Below are positions 16,569-23,628 of a stretch of 44,458 bases of DNA, piece after piece. The notes below the pieces were generated by a model that was not told the origin of the DNA, made no database searches, and was given only the letters and a program-made list of their open reading frames with translations. The translations under genes and the position numbers were made by a program. Every line of letters starts with the position of its first letter. Position 1 is the stretch's first letter. The stretch comes from Oscillospiraceae bacterium (GTDB lineage Bacteria; Bacillota_A; Clostridia; Oscillospirales; Oscillospiraceae), in the NCBI GenBank assembly GCA_017537045.1, contig JAFYLN010000076.1:1-44458 (forward strand), given 5' to 3'.

Positions 16569-17021
16569 TTATCTATGGATATACATCCGTGTCATATCCG
16601 GCTCGCCATCGCCCTGAACCATGCACAGAAATTCCCAGCCATACCGTTCGTAAAAGTTTGTGTGATCGGTGACCAGATAGGTCGGGGAAATGCCCTTATT
16701 CCGCAAATCCTCCACCGCCATATTCAGCAGATTTCCGGCGATGCCCCGGCAGCGGTGGCTTTCCTCGGTGTAGACAGCGCAGACGTTGGGTGTCAGATCA
16801 GGCCGGTCATGGAAGTCGTTTTCAATGACACCCAGACCGCCAACGATTTTCTCTCCATCCAGACAGAGAAACCATCCCAGCTCGGTCTGCTGTTTCAGAT
16901 AGTCCTCCATACACGCCAGATAGGCCTCTTTCGGAACCCCCCACTTGCTGTGGAACCACTCTGCGGCGGCATCCATGAGCGCCGGTTTTTCTCTTAATGT
17001 TATGTACTGAAATTCTGCCAT
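16569..17021 (-). CDS. GNAT-family N-acetyltransferase
   Basis: A 150-residue single-domain acetyltransferase using acetyl-CoA on an unknown amine. Motif A is visible as VYTEESHRCRGIAGNLL (the R/Q-x-x-G-x-G/A acetyl-CoA loop, here RCRGIA) and motif B as YLVTDHTNFYERYGWEFL. The start at 17021 has AAAAGGATGG upstream. It is convergent with larA and stands alone. The substrate is not predictable. Confidence 0.85.
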   Translation of the reverse strand: MAEFQYITLREKPALMDAAAEWFHSKWGVPKEAYLACMEDYLKQQTELGWFLCLDGEKIVGGLGVIENDFHDRPDLTPNVCAVYTEESHRCRGIAGNLLNMAVEDLRNKGISPTYLVTDHTNFYERYGWEFLCMVQGDGEPDMTRMYIHR

Positions 17022-17142
17022 ATTCGCACCATCCTTTTCGGTTTTCTATATGCTATCACAGATCATGGAGAAAGGCTATCCCCATACATTTTTCTGAAAA
17101 GCCGATTTCCGGGACACGGATCTTTCTGAAAAAACTTTGCGA

Positions 17143-17171
17143 TTGCAAATCCTGCCAATTTGGCGTATAGT
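17143..17171 (+). promoter_or_regulatory. promoter of the leader peptide 1 / CD3324-type gene
   Basis: -35 TTGCAA (17143-17148), 17-bp spacer, -10 TATAGT (17166-17171). The start codon of the structural gene is 145 bp downstream, which leaves room for the leader described next. Confidence 0.75.
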
Positions 17172-17207
17172 AATCGTATGGAATCCTGAAAAAGGAGGAT
17201 CTGTATT

Positions 17208-17234
17208 TTGATTCGTTATGTAATGGTTGCATAA
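17208..17234 (+). CDS. putative leader peptide 1 (8 residues)
   Basis: A tiny frame TTG...TAA encoding MIRYVMVA follows a near-perfect ribosome site AAAGGAGG (17191-17198), a stronger site than many real genes here have. It ends immediately before a long hairpin (17235-17281). The layout promoter, strong RBS, very short frame, hairpin, gene is that of translation-controlled attenuation. Whether it is translated is inference. Confidence 0.5.
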   Translation: MIRYVMVA

Positions 17235-17281
17235 GCGCAGGCTATGCAAAAATGAATACTGATTTTGTATAGCCGTTGCGC
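17235..17281 (+). promoter_or_regulatory. long leader hairpin upstream of the CD3324-type gene
   Basis: Left arm GCGCAGGCTATGCAAAA and right arm TTTTGTATAGCCGTTGCGC pair over about 17 bp with a small bulge. It begins one base after the leader stop codon. A second small hairpin (GCTTC CTTAA GAAGC, 17280-17294) follows, just before the AAGGAGG of the gene. No T-run follows, so control of translation start or mRNA stability is more likely than termination. Confidence 0.6.
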
Positions 17282-17315
17282 TTCCTTAAGAAGCAAATTC
17301 GTCAAGGAGGCAACC

Positions 17316-17579
17316 GTGAGCTATATAAAAGCAGAAGAGATCCTGCCAGAGGAGCTGATCCGTCAGATTCAGGAATATGCCGACGGCGTATACATCTACA
17401 TCCCCCGCAGGCCGGGCACCCGCCACCCTTGGGGACAGGAAACGCCTTATAAAGCGGAGCTGAAAGAGCGTAACGGCCGCATCCGCCGCGATTATGAAAG
17501 CGGCGTGGGTATTGCAGCCCTGAGCCGGAGCTACCACCTGTCTGAAAAAAGCATCCGCAGGATTCTGCAAAATCCATAA
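17316..17579 (+). CDS. CD3324-type small protein with helix-turn-helix-like C-terminus
   Basis: An 87-residue protein starting at GTG 17316 behind AAGGAGG. It reads MSYIKAEEILPEELIRQIQEY, then YIYIPRRPG, and ends RRDYESGVGIAALSRSYHLS with KSIRRILQNP, resembling the helix-turn-helix of Mor-type activators. It resembles a small family of Firmicute proteins known as CD3324-like, of unknown function. It has its own promoter, an elaborate leader and its own terminator, so it is a monocistronic, tightly controlled gene. A DNA-binding role is plausible but not shown. Confidence 0.8.
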   Translation: MSYIKAEEILPEELIRQIQEYADGVYIYIPRRPGTRHPWGQETPYKAELKERNGRIRRDYESGVGIAALSRSYHLSEKSIRRILQNP

Positions 17580-17585
17580 ACTGAG

Positions 17586-17617
17586 GAGCCGGAAGTGATT
17601 CCGGCTCACACTTTTTT
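17586..17617 (+). terminator. intrinsic terminator of the CD3324-type gene
   Basis: Perfect 9-bp stem GAGCCGGAA / TTCCGGCTC with loop GTGA, followed by ACACTTTTTTC, six bases after the stop codon. Confidence 0.9.
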
Positions 17618-17635
17618 CAGAAGAAAGATTTCTGA

Positions 17636-17664
17636 TTGACAGCACAAATCAACAGTGCTATATT
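17636..17664 (+). promoter_or_regulatory. consensus promoter of the methyltransferase leader
   Basis: -35 TTGACA (17636-17641), 17-bp spacer, -10 TATATT (17659-17664). This is the best consensus promoter in the window, and the structural gene only starts about 300 bp downstream, so a long untranslated leader is made. Confidence 0.85.
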
Positions 17665-17706
17665 TTTCTTATGAAGTGTCTGCACGAGCAGACCGGAAAG
17701 GAGCTT

Positions 17707-17742
17707 ATGAGTATGATTGTTCGCGAGGTTGAGTCCGGCTAA
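17707..17742 (+). CDS. putative leader peptide 2 (11 or 9 residues)
   Basis: Behind AAAGGAG (17697-17703) lies a short frame ending at TAA 17740-17742. Starting from ATG 17713, which has the better 9-base spacing, it encodes MIVREVESG; from ATG 17707 it is MSMIVREVESG. The same frame is open back to ATG 17671, where a longer 23-residue peptide could start at the transcript 5' end. It is followed by two hairpins before the methyltransferase gene, as in attenuators that sense ribosome stalling. Translation is inferred. Confidence 0.5.
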   Translation: MSMIVREVESG

Positions 17743-17759
17743 CTGAATATGGGTGCCTA

Positions 17760-17871
17760 AAAAGATGGGGGTTCAGTCCCCTTGCTTTTGTGTGCCGTTT
17801 TTAAGTAACTTTCGATATGTGCTAACCGCAGGATGCAGCCATGACGAGAGCTGCTTTGCTGCGGTATTTTT
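17760..17871 (+). promoter_or_regulatory. attenuator: leader hairpin and terminator before the methyltransferase
   Basis: A first hairpin pairs AAAAG-GGGG with CCCC-CTTTT (17760-17789) and is followed by GCCGTTTTT. A second pairs CCGCAG (17826-17831) and GCAGC (17835-17839) with GCTGC (17850-17854) and CTGCGG (17859-17864), then TATTTTT, an intrinsic terminator about 100 bases before the gene. Transcription from the strong promoter should mostly stop here unless the leader is stalled or refolded. The regulatory logic is inferred; the hairpins are seen. Confidence 0.65.
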
Positions 17872-17970
17872 GCGCCCTTTTTCAGTTGGCGGTGTATCAG
17901 AAAAGGTGATGGTTTTATGATGAATCGGCTTTTTGCGAGACAAACTTAATTTTGACGGAGGGATGGTAAT

Positions 17971-18678
17971 ATGAACATTGCGAATTACAAGGAATATATG
18001 ACAGCAGAAATCCTGATGGGTCCAAACAGTGCGAGAATCTTGAGGGAGTTGTTGGAGAAGTATCCTTTGCAACGAAACAGCGAAAATAAGGTACTTGATT
18101 TAGGCTGTGGAAAAGGATTGACAAGCCTCATACTGGCAAGAGAAACGGGAGCAAAGATATATGCAAATGACCTTTGGATTCCGGCAGAGGATAACGCAAA
18201 ACGCTTCAACGAGTGGGGTATAGGCGAACAAATCACCCCTGTGCACAAGGATGCAAATGAGTTAGAGTTTGACAAGGGTCAGTTCAGCTCTCTGGTCAGT
18301 ATCGATTCCTACCATTATTTTGCAACAAAGAAATGCTTTTTTGAAGAAAAAATACTACCCTTTTTAAGTGACAAAGCAGTAGTTTTGATTGGTATTCCCG
18401 GCATTAAGGATGAATATACCGGCCGTTCTGAAGAACTGCTTCCTGAATGGTTGGGAAATGAAGCCTGTATGTTCAAAAGTCCGACGGAGTGGAAAGAAAT
18501 CATTGGCAGGCACGATCGAATTGAAAAGATTGAAACATGGGAAATGGACTGTTTCGACCTTGCTTGGAAGGATTGGTTGTCCACTGAGAACGAATATGCC
18601 TTAGGGGACAGGCAATTTTTTGAAACAGTGATCAAGCCATATACTTGTTTTGTCGGTATTTACATCAAAATAAAATAA
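17971..18678 (+). CDS. class I SAM-dependent methyltransferase
   Basis: A 235-residue methyltransferase. Motif I is VLDLGCGKGLTSLILA (about residues 39-54), followed by the acidic IYANDLW and the motif IV-like SLVSIDSYHYF. The RBS GGAGGG precedes ATG 17971. The gene is visibly AT-richer than its neighbours, which suggests recent acquisition. It lies behind an attenuated leader and 30 bases before an RsgA-type GTPase, so the pair is probably cotranscribed. Many attenuator-controlled methyltransferases modify rRNA, but this sequence does not look like Erm or Cfr, and a small-molecule substrate is equally possible. Confidence 0.82.
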   Translation: MNIANYKEYMTAEILMGPNSARILRELLEKYPLQRNSENKVLDLGCGKGLTSLILARETGAKIYANDLWIPAEDNAKRFNEWGIGEQITPVHKDANELEFDKGQFSSLVSIDSYHYFATKKCFFEEKILPFLSDKAVVLIGIPGIKDEYTGRSEELLPEWLGNEACMFKSPTEWKEIIGRHDRIEKIETWEMDCFDLAWKDWLSTENEYALGDRQFFETVIKPYTCFVGIYIKIK

Positions 18679-18708
18679 GCAGACCAAACGGCATTTGGAG
18701 GAAAGAAC

Positions 18709-19731
18709 TTGAACATATATGATTACGGTAATGTTCCGAATTATGTAAATCTGGCAGGTATCCCCGCGAGAGTTACCGCCGTTCACAAAGAGCGGTATGA
18801 GATCGCCTGCCAGCATGGCATCACCCACGCCCGGCTGAAAACCAAGGCATATTTTGTAGACACACAGGATTTTCCCACCGCAGGTGACTATGTCATGGTC
18901 AACTACATTGAAAACGGTGACAGTCAGATCCTTGCCACACTGCCGCGCAGAACCTGTTTCTCCCGCCGGGAACCGGGATCCATCCCGCAGGATCAGGCCG
19001 TTGCCGCCAACTTTGACTATGTATTCATTATGCAGTCTCTGAATCTGGACTTTAATCCAAAGCGGCTGGAGCGGTATCTGACCCTCGCGTGGCAGTCCGG
19101 TGCCACCCCGGTGATCCTGCTGACCAAGGCAGATATTGTGGATGATTACTGGGATTATCTGACGCAGGTGGAGCGGGTCGCAGCTGGTGTGAATGTCCAT
19201 GTGGTCAGTGCCCGTACCGGCTGCGGCCTGAACCGGCTGAATGCCTACCTGCAGCCGGGAAACACGGTGGTGTTTCTCGGTTCGTCCGGCGTGGGCAAAT
19301 CCAGCCTTGTCAATGCACTGGCGGGTGAGGAGATTATGGCTGTCAGTGCCATCCGCGAGGACGACAGCAAAGGCCGCCATACCACCACCCACCGCCAGCT
19401 GATCCGGCTTCAAAGCGGTGTGATGATCATTGATACCCCCGGCATGCGGGAGCTGGGCATGCGGGACATAGCGGAAGGGCTGGCAGATGCCTTTGAGGAT
19501 GTAGAAAAGCACATGGGAAGATGCCGCTTTTCCGATTGTAAGCACGAAAGCGAACCGGGCTGCGCCATCAAAGCCGCCATCGCCGCCGGTGAACTGGACA
19601 TTACCCGCTGGGAAAGCTACCGGAAATTAAGTGAGGAAGCGGTGGACAAGGCAGAAATGCTCCGCCGTAAAAACGAGTGGCACAAGGGCGTTGCAAAATT
19701 CACCAGAAACAGAAATAAGAAGGTCTGGTAA
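18709..19731 (+). CDS. rsgA: ribosome small subunit-dependent GTPase A (RsgA/YjeQ family)
   Basis: RsgA proteins bind the 30S subunit late in maturation and hydrolyse GTP to check the decoding site. The 340-residue protein has the N-terminal OB-like part (about 10-65) and the circularly permuted G-motif order: LLTKADIV (G4), then GSSGVGKSSL (G1), GRHTTTH (G2), DTPGMRELG (G3). The C-terminal zinc knuckle is C-x4-C-x-H-x6-C. The start is TTG 18709 behind TGGAGGAAAG. It is somewhat longer than the usual 290-300 residues. Its position after an attenuator-controlled methyltransferase, away from the usual prkC/rpe neighbourhood, suggests an accessory paralogue. Confidence 0.9.
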   Translation: MNIYDYGNVPNYVNLAGIPARVTAVHKERYEIACQHGITHARLKTKAYFVDTQDFPTAGDYVMVNYIENGDSQILATLPRRTCFSRREPGSIPQDQAVAANFDYVFIMQSLNLDFNPKRLERYLTLAWQSGATPVILLTKADIVDDYWDYLTQVERVAAGVNVHVVSARTGCGLNRLNAYLQPGNTVVFLGSSGVGKSSLVNALAGEEIMAVSAIREDDSKGRHTTTHRQLIRLQSGVMIIDTPGMRELGMRDIAEGLADAFEDVEKHMGRCRFSDCKHESEPGCAIKAAIAAGELDITRWESYRKLSEEAVDKAEMLRRKNEWHKGVAKFTRNRNKKVW

Positions 19732-19732
19732 T

Positions 19733-19972
19733 ATGAGAATATACGGCTTCGGGAAGGCTGCCGCCATGGGCTACAAAGCTGTCATCGTAGAGGGCAATCC
19801 CATGAACTACCGCAGCCGTGGTTTTGTCACCTCCGAGTCCTTCGGCATCACCGCCCATGCGTCCGTGGGGCTGCCTGCTCCTGAATGCCTGATGGTAAAG
19901 GAGCTGGTTCCCGGCAGTTTAGAGCATATCCACGGCATCGTGTCTTATCAGGACTATGCCTGCCTGCGGTAA
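19733..19972 (+). pseudogene. remnant of a GNAT N-acetyltransferase (C-terminal part only)
   Basis: The 79-codon frame from ATG 19733 reads AAAMGYKAVIVEGNPMNYRS...GFVTSESFGI...LPAPECLMVKEL, which is the second half of a YhbS-like acetyltransferase. The acetyl-CoA binding motif A and everything before it are missing. It starts one base after the rsgA stop, so the 5' part was probably lost when the upstream genes were inserted. A functional short protein is unlikely. Confidence 0.7.
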
Positions 19973-20143
19973 GGTATTTTTCAAAACAAAAAATCTATTG
20001 GTAAAAAGCCATTGCGCACCGGCCTAAATGAGCAGACTCAGCAGCGCATAGAATCCCCGGTGTCGATTTACAAGGATATTTTACAAGAATTGTGACATAT
20101 TTGTAAAAAATGCAAAAAGGGGCTAGAGAAATATAAAAGAATC

Positions 20144-20163
20144 GTGTATAGTAGTGTATAGTA
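20144..20163. promoter_or_regulatory. tandem TGTATAG operator before the GntR gene
   Basis: Two perfect copies of a 10-base unit, GTGTATAGTA, stand head to tail 56 bases before the regulator gene. Both contain a -10-like TATAGT. The reverse complement of the same core, CTATACA, occurs twice in the PTS promoter (21008-21014 and 21021-21027). I take it to be the binding site of the GntR protein. The rest of the 19973-20218 gap is AT-rich with no other structure I trust. Confidence 0.6.
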
Positions 20164-20218
20164 AATATTAGATACTGTGCATAGACACAAATATGCCCGC
20201 TGCAAGTGAGGAACGGAC

Positions 20219-20923
20219 ATGAAGAACAAAAATGACATCATCAAAGAAGATATTCTCCAGCAGATCATGAAGGGCGTGCTGTCACCCGGTCAGGCCATCG
20301 ACACAGATGCCGCGCTGAGCAAGCGTTATGGCGCATCCAGAATGACTGTGCGCAATGCCATCGACCAGCTGGTGGCAGAGGGTCACCTGACCCGCATTTA
20401 CAAAAAAGGTGCCTTCGTCAGCCGCCGCAGCCGCTATGACGGCTTCCGCTTCGGCGTGGGCTACAGTGAGGAAATGCGCAAGCGCGGCATGCATCCCACC
20501 TCTGCCAATGTGGCGGTTCGTCTGGAAAATCCGAAGGAGCGGGAGATGCACGACCTGCAGCTGCTGCCCTCCTACAAGGTCTGGCATGTCAACCGCATCC
20601 GCCTGGCAGACGGAAAGCCCATCGCCTACGAGGATTCCTATTTTCCCTATCCTCTGATTGAAGAACTGACGGAAGAGGATGCTTACAAGTCCCTCGACAC
20701 AAAGATCAGGGAAACCTATGGCTATTCCATTCAGTCTGCGGATCAATGGATCGATGCCGTTATCGCAGATGCACAGCTGGCACGGCTTCTGGATGTATCC
20801 GTCGGCACACCGCTGGTGCGTACCTACAGTGTTTCCTATCTGCCCAACGGAACGCCTGTCAACAGCGGTACCTGTGTCTACCGTACAGATAACTTCAAGC
20901 TGATTCAGTCCGTACACGTTTAG
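20219..20923 (+). CDS. GntR-family transcriptional regulator (HutC/UTRA type)
   Basis: A 234-residue repressor. The N-terminal winged helix includes ALSKRYGASRMTVRNAIDQL (about residues 37-56) and HLTRIYKKGAFV; the C-terminal UTRA ligand domain contains KVWHVNRIRLADGKPIAYE and the closing GTPLVRTYSV. UTRA domains usually bind a sugar phosphate or amino sugar phosphate. It is followed by its own terminator and by the PTS operon, with shared operator motifs, so it most likely controls that operon and itself. The RBS is GTGAGGA before ATG 20219. Confidence 0.9.
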   Translation: MKNKNDIIKEDILQQIMKGVLSPGQAIDTDAALSKRYGASRMTVRNAIDQLVAEGHLTRIYKKGAFVSRRSRYDGFRFGVGYSEEMRKRGMHPTSANVAVRLENPKEREMHDLQLLPSYKVWHVNRIRLADGKPIAYEDSYFPYPLIEELTEEDAYKSLDTKIRETYGYSIQSADQWIDAVIADAQLARLLDVSVGTPLVRTYSVSYLPNGTPVNSGTCVYRTDNFKLIQSVHV

Positions 20924-20948
20924 TAAAATTCAACAAAATCAGACATAT

Positions 20949-20991
20949 GCTGATGTGCGCTGTTACAAACTTTGCACATCAGCGTATTTTT
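20949..20991 (+). terminator. terminator of the GntR gene
   Basis: Perfect 10-bp stem GCTGATGTGC (20949-20958) / GCACATCAGC (20974-20983), then GTATTTTTAT. The PTS promoter -35 begins only 12 bases after the stem. Confidence 0.85.
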
Positions 20992-20994
20992 ATA

Positions 20995-21027
20995 TTGACA
21001 AAAGTGTCTATACACTGTTACTATACA
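20995..21027 (+). promoter_or_regulatory. PTS operon promoter with overlapping GntR operator
   Basis: -35 TTGACA (20995-21000), 18-bp spacer, -10 TACTAT (21019-21024). The near-palindrome GTGTCTATACAC (21004-21015) fills the spacer and a second CTATACA (21021-21027) covers the -10. A bound repressor would block polymerase. GTCTATAC is close to known UTRA-regulator half sites. Confidence 0.75.
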
Positions 21028-21056
21028 ATCAGATAATAACTATGGAGGTGACGCGG

Positions 21057-21530
21057 ATGTCGATTGTATTGGCAAGAGTGGACGACCGGCTGATCCACGG
21101 TCAGGTTGCCACCAACTGGATCAAGGTTATGGCCCCGCAGATGGTGGTCGTGGTGGATGAAAAACTGCCCGATAACCAGCTGCAGGTGAATATCCTGAAA
21201 ATGGCTGCGCCCCCCGGGGTGAAGGTCTATGTGATGCATCCGGAGAAAATAGCTGCAAAGCTGCTTTCCGGTGCACTGGATGCTTACCGCGTCATGCTGA
21301 TCTTCGCAGGTGTGGAAGCGCCGCTGAAGCTGCTGGAGCTGGGTGTCAAGATCCCGTCCATTAACATCGGCGGCATGCGCTTCAAGGAAGGCCGGATCCA
21401 ATTGGATAAGACCATTTCCATGACCCCCGCAGAGCGGGAGATCGCAAAGAAGATCGCGGCCATGGGCGTGGAGCTGGAACACCGGCAGGTCAACACGGAT
21501 AGCAAAATGGACGTTGTACCATTGCTATAA
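21057..21530 (+). CDS. PTS mannose/fructose/sorbose-family IIB component
   Basis: Phosphocarrier of a mannose-family phosphotransferase system: takes the phosphate from IIA and passes it to the incoming sugar. The product has 157 residues from ATG 21057 (ATGGAGGTG upstream; the frame is open further left but passes through the promoter). It begins MSIVLARVDDRLIHGQVATNW, with the phosphorylated His at residue 14. The sugar is not determined; genes for IIC, IID and IIA follow. Confidence 0.93.
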   Translation: MSIVLARVDDRLIHGQVATNWIKVMAPQMVVVVDEKLPDNQLQVNILKMAAPPGVKVYVMHPEKIAAKLLSGALDAYRVMLIFAGVEAPLKLLELGVKIPSINIGGMRFKEGRIQLDKTISMTPAEREIAKKIAAMGVELEHRQVNTDSKMDVVPLL

Positions 21531-21562
21531 ATAACTAACAACAACACGAAGGAGGAGAAACA

Positions 21563-22336
21563 ATGCTTGTTCAAGCGATCATCGTCACAATCGCGGCTGC
21601 CATATTGTCCATTGAACAGAACAACGGTCAGTTTGGTTTCGCAAGACCCCTCGTAGCAGGTACCGTTATCGGTATCGTCCTCGGAGACCCCGCAATGGGT
21701 GTAATTCTCGGTGCAGAAATGCAGCTGATTTTCATGGGCGTTTCTGCAATCGGCGGCTCTGTGCCCCCGGATTACCTGATCGGTACCTGTATCGCTACCG
21801 CTCTGGCAATCATGACCAATGCGGATGTAGAAGTTGCATTGGCTCTGGCAGTTCCCGCTTCCATCGCCGGCCAGTCTGTCAACATTCTGGGCCGTACCAT
21901 TAACACCGTCCTGCAGCACTGGGCTGACAAGGCAGCAGACAAGGGCGAGTATGGCAAGATCGAGATCGCGCACTATCTGGGCGGCCTGGTTACCGCAGCC
22001 CGTACTGCTCTGGTTGTTTTCCCCGTCGTTTTCATCGGTGCCAGCGCTCTGGATTCCATCATGGCTGTGATTCCCCAGTGGATCCTCACCGGCCTGTCTG
22101 CAGCAGGCTCCATCCTGCCCATCGTCGGCTTCGGCATGCTGCTGAAGTATCTGGACATCAAGCACCTGCTGCCTTTCTTCTTCATTGGCTTTGCACTGTC
22201 CGTCTTTGGCGGCTTCAGCATGGTCGGTGCCACCATGGTCGCCATCTCTGTCGCCCTGCTGTTCGATCACTACAGCAAGGGTGCCAAGGCAGAAGCAGCT
22301 GCCCCTGCTGATGACTTGGATGAATTGATGAATTAA
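21563..22336 (+). CDS. PTS mannose-family IIC component
   Basis: Integral membrane channel subunit, 257 residues with about seven hydrophobic segments. Characteristic stretches are FARPLVAGTVIGIVLGD and LGAEMQLIFMGVSAIGGSVPPD near residues 26-75. Behind GGAGGAG, 32 bases after IIB. It forms the sugar pathway together with IID. Confidence 0.93.
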   Translation: MLVQAIIVTIAAAILSIEQNNGQFGFARPLVAGTVIGIVLGDPAMGVILGAEMQLIFMGVSAIGGSVPPDYLIGTCIATALAIMTNADVEVALALAVPASIAGQSVNILGRTINTVLQHWADKAADKGEYGKIEIAHYLGGLVTAARTALVVFPVVFIGASALDSIMAVIPQWILTGLSAAGSILPIVGFGMLLKYLDIKHLLPFFFIGFALSVFGGFSMVGATMVAISVALLFDHYSKGAKAEAAAPADDLDELMN

Positions 22337-22355
22337 AGGAAAGGAGAGCAAGACA

Positions 22356-23168
22356 ATGGCAAAGAATACCTATACCGGTGAAATCACCAAGAAGGATATG
22401 TGGACGCTCTTCTGGCGCGGCATGCTGCTGCAGCTTTCCTGGAACTTCGAAAGAATGCAGGGTCTCGGCTATTGCTACTGCATCCTGCCCATCCTCAAGA
22501 AAATCTACAAAGATAATCCTGAAGGCCTGAAGAAGGCTGTTAAGCGCAATCTGGAATTCTTCAACACCACTGCTTACATGGCTCTGCCCATCCTCGGCGT
22601 TACTGCCGCTATGGAAGAGCGCCTGGCCAAGGAAGGCGATATTGAAGAAGGCTCCATCAGCTCCGTCAAGGTCTCCCTGATGGGACCCCTGGCAGGTATC
22701 GGTGACGCAATGTTCTGGAACACGCTGGTTCCCATCTGCGCCGGCATCGGCATCAGCCTGGCTACCGACGGCAGCCTGATCGGCCCCATCGCATTCCTGG
22801 TTCTGTACAACATCTTCACCACCGCTGTCCGCTGGATCGGCGTTACCAAGGGCTATGAGCTGGGCACCGGCATCATTGAGAAGATGTCCGGCGGCATCAT
22901 GCAGCGCATCACCCAGGCTGCTACCATCATCGGCCTGATGGTCGTTGGTGTCATGGTGGCAACCAACGTCAATGTTCCCATTGCCCTGACCTTCGGCCCC
23001 GCCAACAAGCCCCTGATTGATGTTATCAACGGCATTATGCCCAAGGTTCTGCCTCTGGTCTGTACCTGGGGTACCTACAAGCTGATGAAGAAGGGCACCT
23101 CCGCAACCAAGATCATGCTGGGTATTATCGTGATCTGCCTGCTGGGTGCACTGGTCGGCATTTTCTAA
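22356..23168 (+). CDS. PTS mannose-family IID component
   Basis: Second membrane subunit, 270 residues. The N-terminal amphipathic part (LFWRGMLLQLSWNFERMQGLG) and SLMGPLAGIGDAMFWNTLVP near residue 109 are typical for IID. The last 80 residues are hydrophobic. It follows IIC by 19 bases with an AAAGGAGAG site. Confidence 0.93.
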   Translation: MAKNTYTGEITKKDMWTLFWRGMLLQLSWNFERMQGLGYCYCILPILKKIYKDNPEGLKKAVKRNLEFFNTTAYMALPILGVTAAMEERLAKEGDIEEGSISSVKVSLMGPLAGIGDAMFWNTLVPICAGIGISLATDGSLIGPIAFLVLYNIFTTAVRWIGVTKGYELGTGIIEKMSGGIMQRITQAATIIGLMVVGVMVATNVNVPIALTFGPANKPLIDVINGIMPKVLPLVCTWGTYKLMKKGTSATKIMLGIIVICLLGALVGIF

Positions 23169-23180
23169 GCGAGGTTTTTT

Positions 23181-23624
23181 ATGATCGGAATCCTGGTTTT
23201 GAGTCATGGTGAGATGGCCCACGGGATGATACACTCCTTAAACTTTCTTTACGGACAAGCACAGGGCCTCAGGGCCCTTTGCTTGTATCCGGAGCATTCA
23301 CCCGCAGACTTCGATGCCATGCTGGAAGACGCTGTGGCGGAAGTGGATCAGGGAGACGGGGTGCTCATCTTTACGGATATTAACGGCGGAACGCCTGCCA
23401 ACCGTGCCCTGCTTCTGGCGGCCCGGCGGCCGGATGTGGAAGTGATCACGGGCATGAACCTGCCGCTACTTCTGGCGGCTGTCAGCAGCCGCGAGTTCTG
23501 TGCGCTGCCTCAACTTGTTGAGGAACTGCTGGATGAGGCGAAGCTGAGCATTGCCTGTACCAGCCGCACACTCCGTGCACAGATGGCGGCAGACAATGAT
23601 GATATGGACGATCTGATGGAGTAA
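23181..23624 (+). CDS. PTS mannose-family IIA component
   Basis: A 147-residue cytoplasmic phosphocarrier with the EIIA-Man fold; MIGILVLSHGEMAHGM carries the phosphorylated His at residue 9, and DINGGTPANRALLL (about 74-87) is the conserved loop. It is a separate protein, not fused to IIB. It takes phosphate from HPr, encoded elsewhere. Confidence 0.92.
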   Translation: MIGILVLSHGEMAHGMIHSLNFLYGQAQGLRALCLYPEHSPADFDAMLEDAVAEVDQGDGVLIFTDINGGTPANRALLLAARRPDVEVITGMNLPLLLAAVSSREFCALPQLVEELLDEAKLSIACTSRTLRAQMAADNDDMDDLME

Positions 23625-23628
23625 AGCG

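Noticed and set aside
17671..17742. A 23-residue leader starting at ATG 17671
   Set aside because: The frame is open but the ATG is at the expected transcript start with no RBS; the internal ATGs behind AAAGGAG are better starts, though a leaderless start cannot be ruled out.
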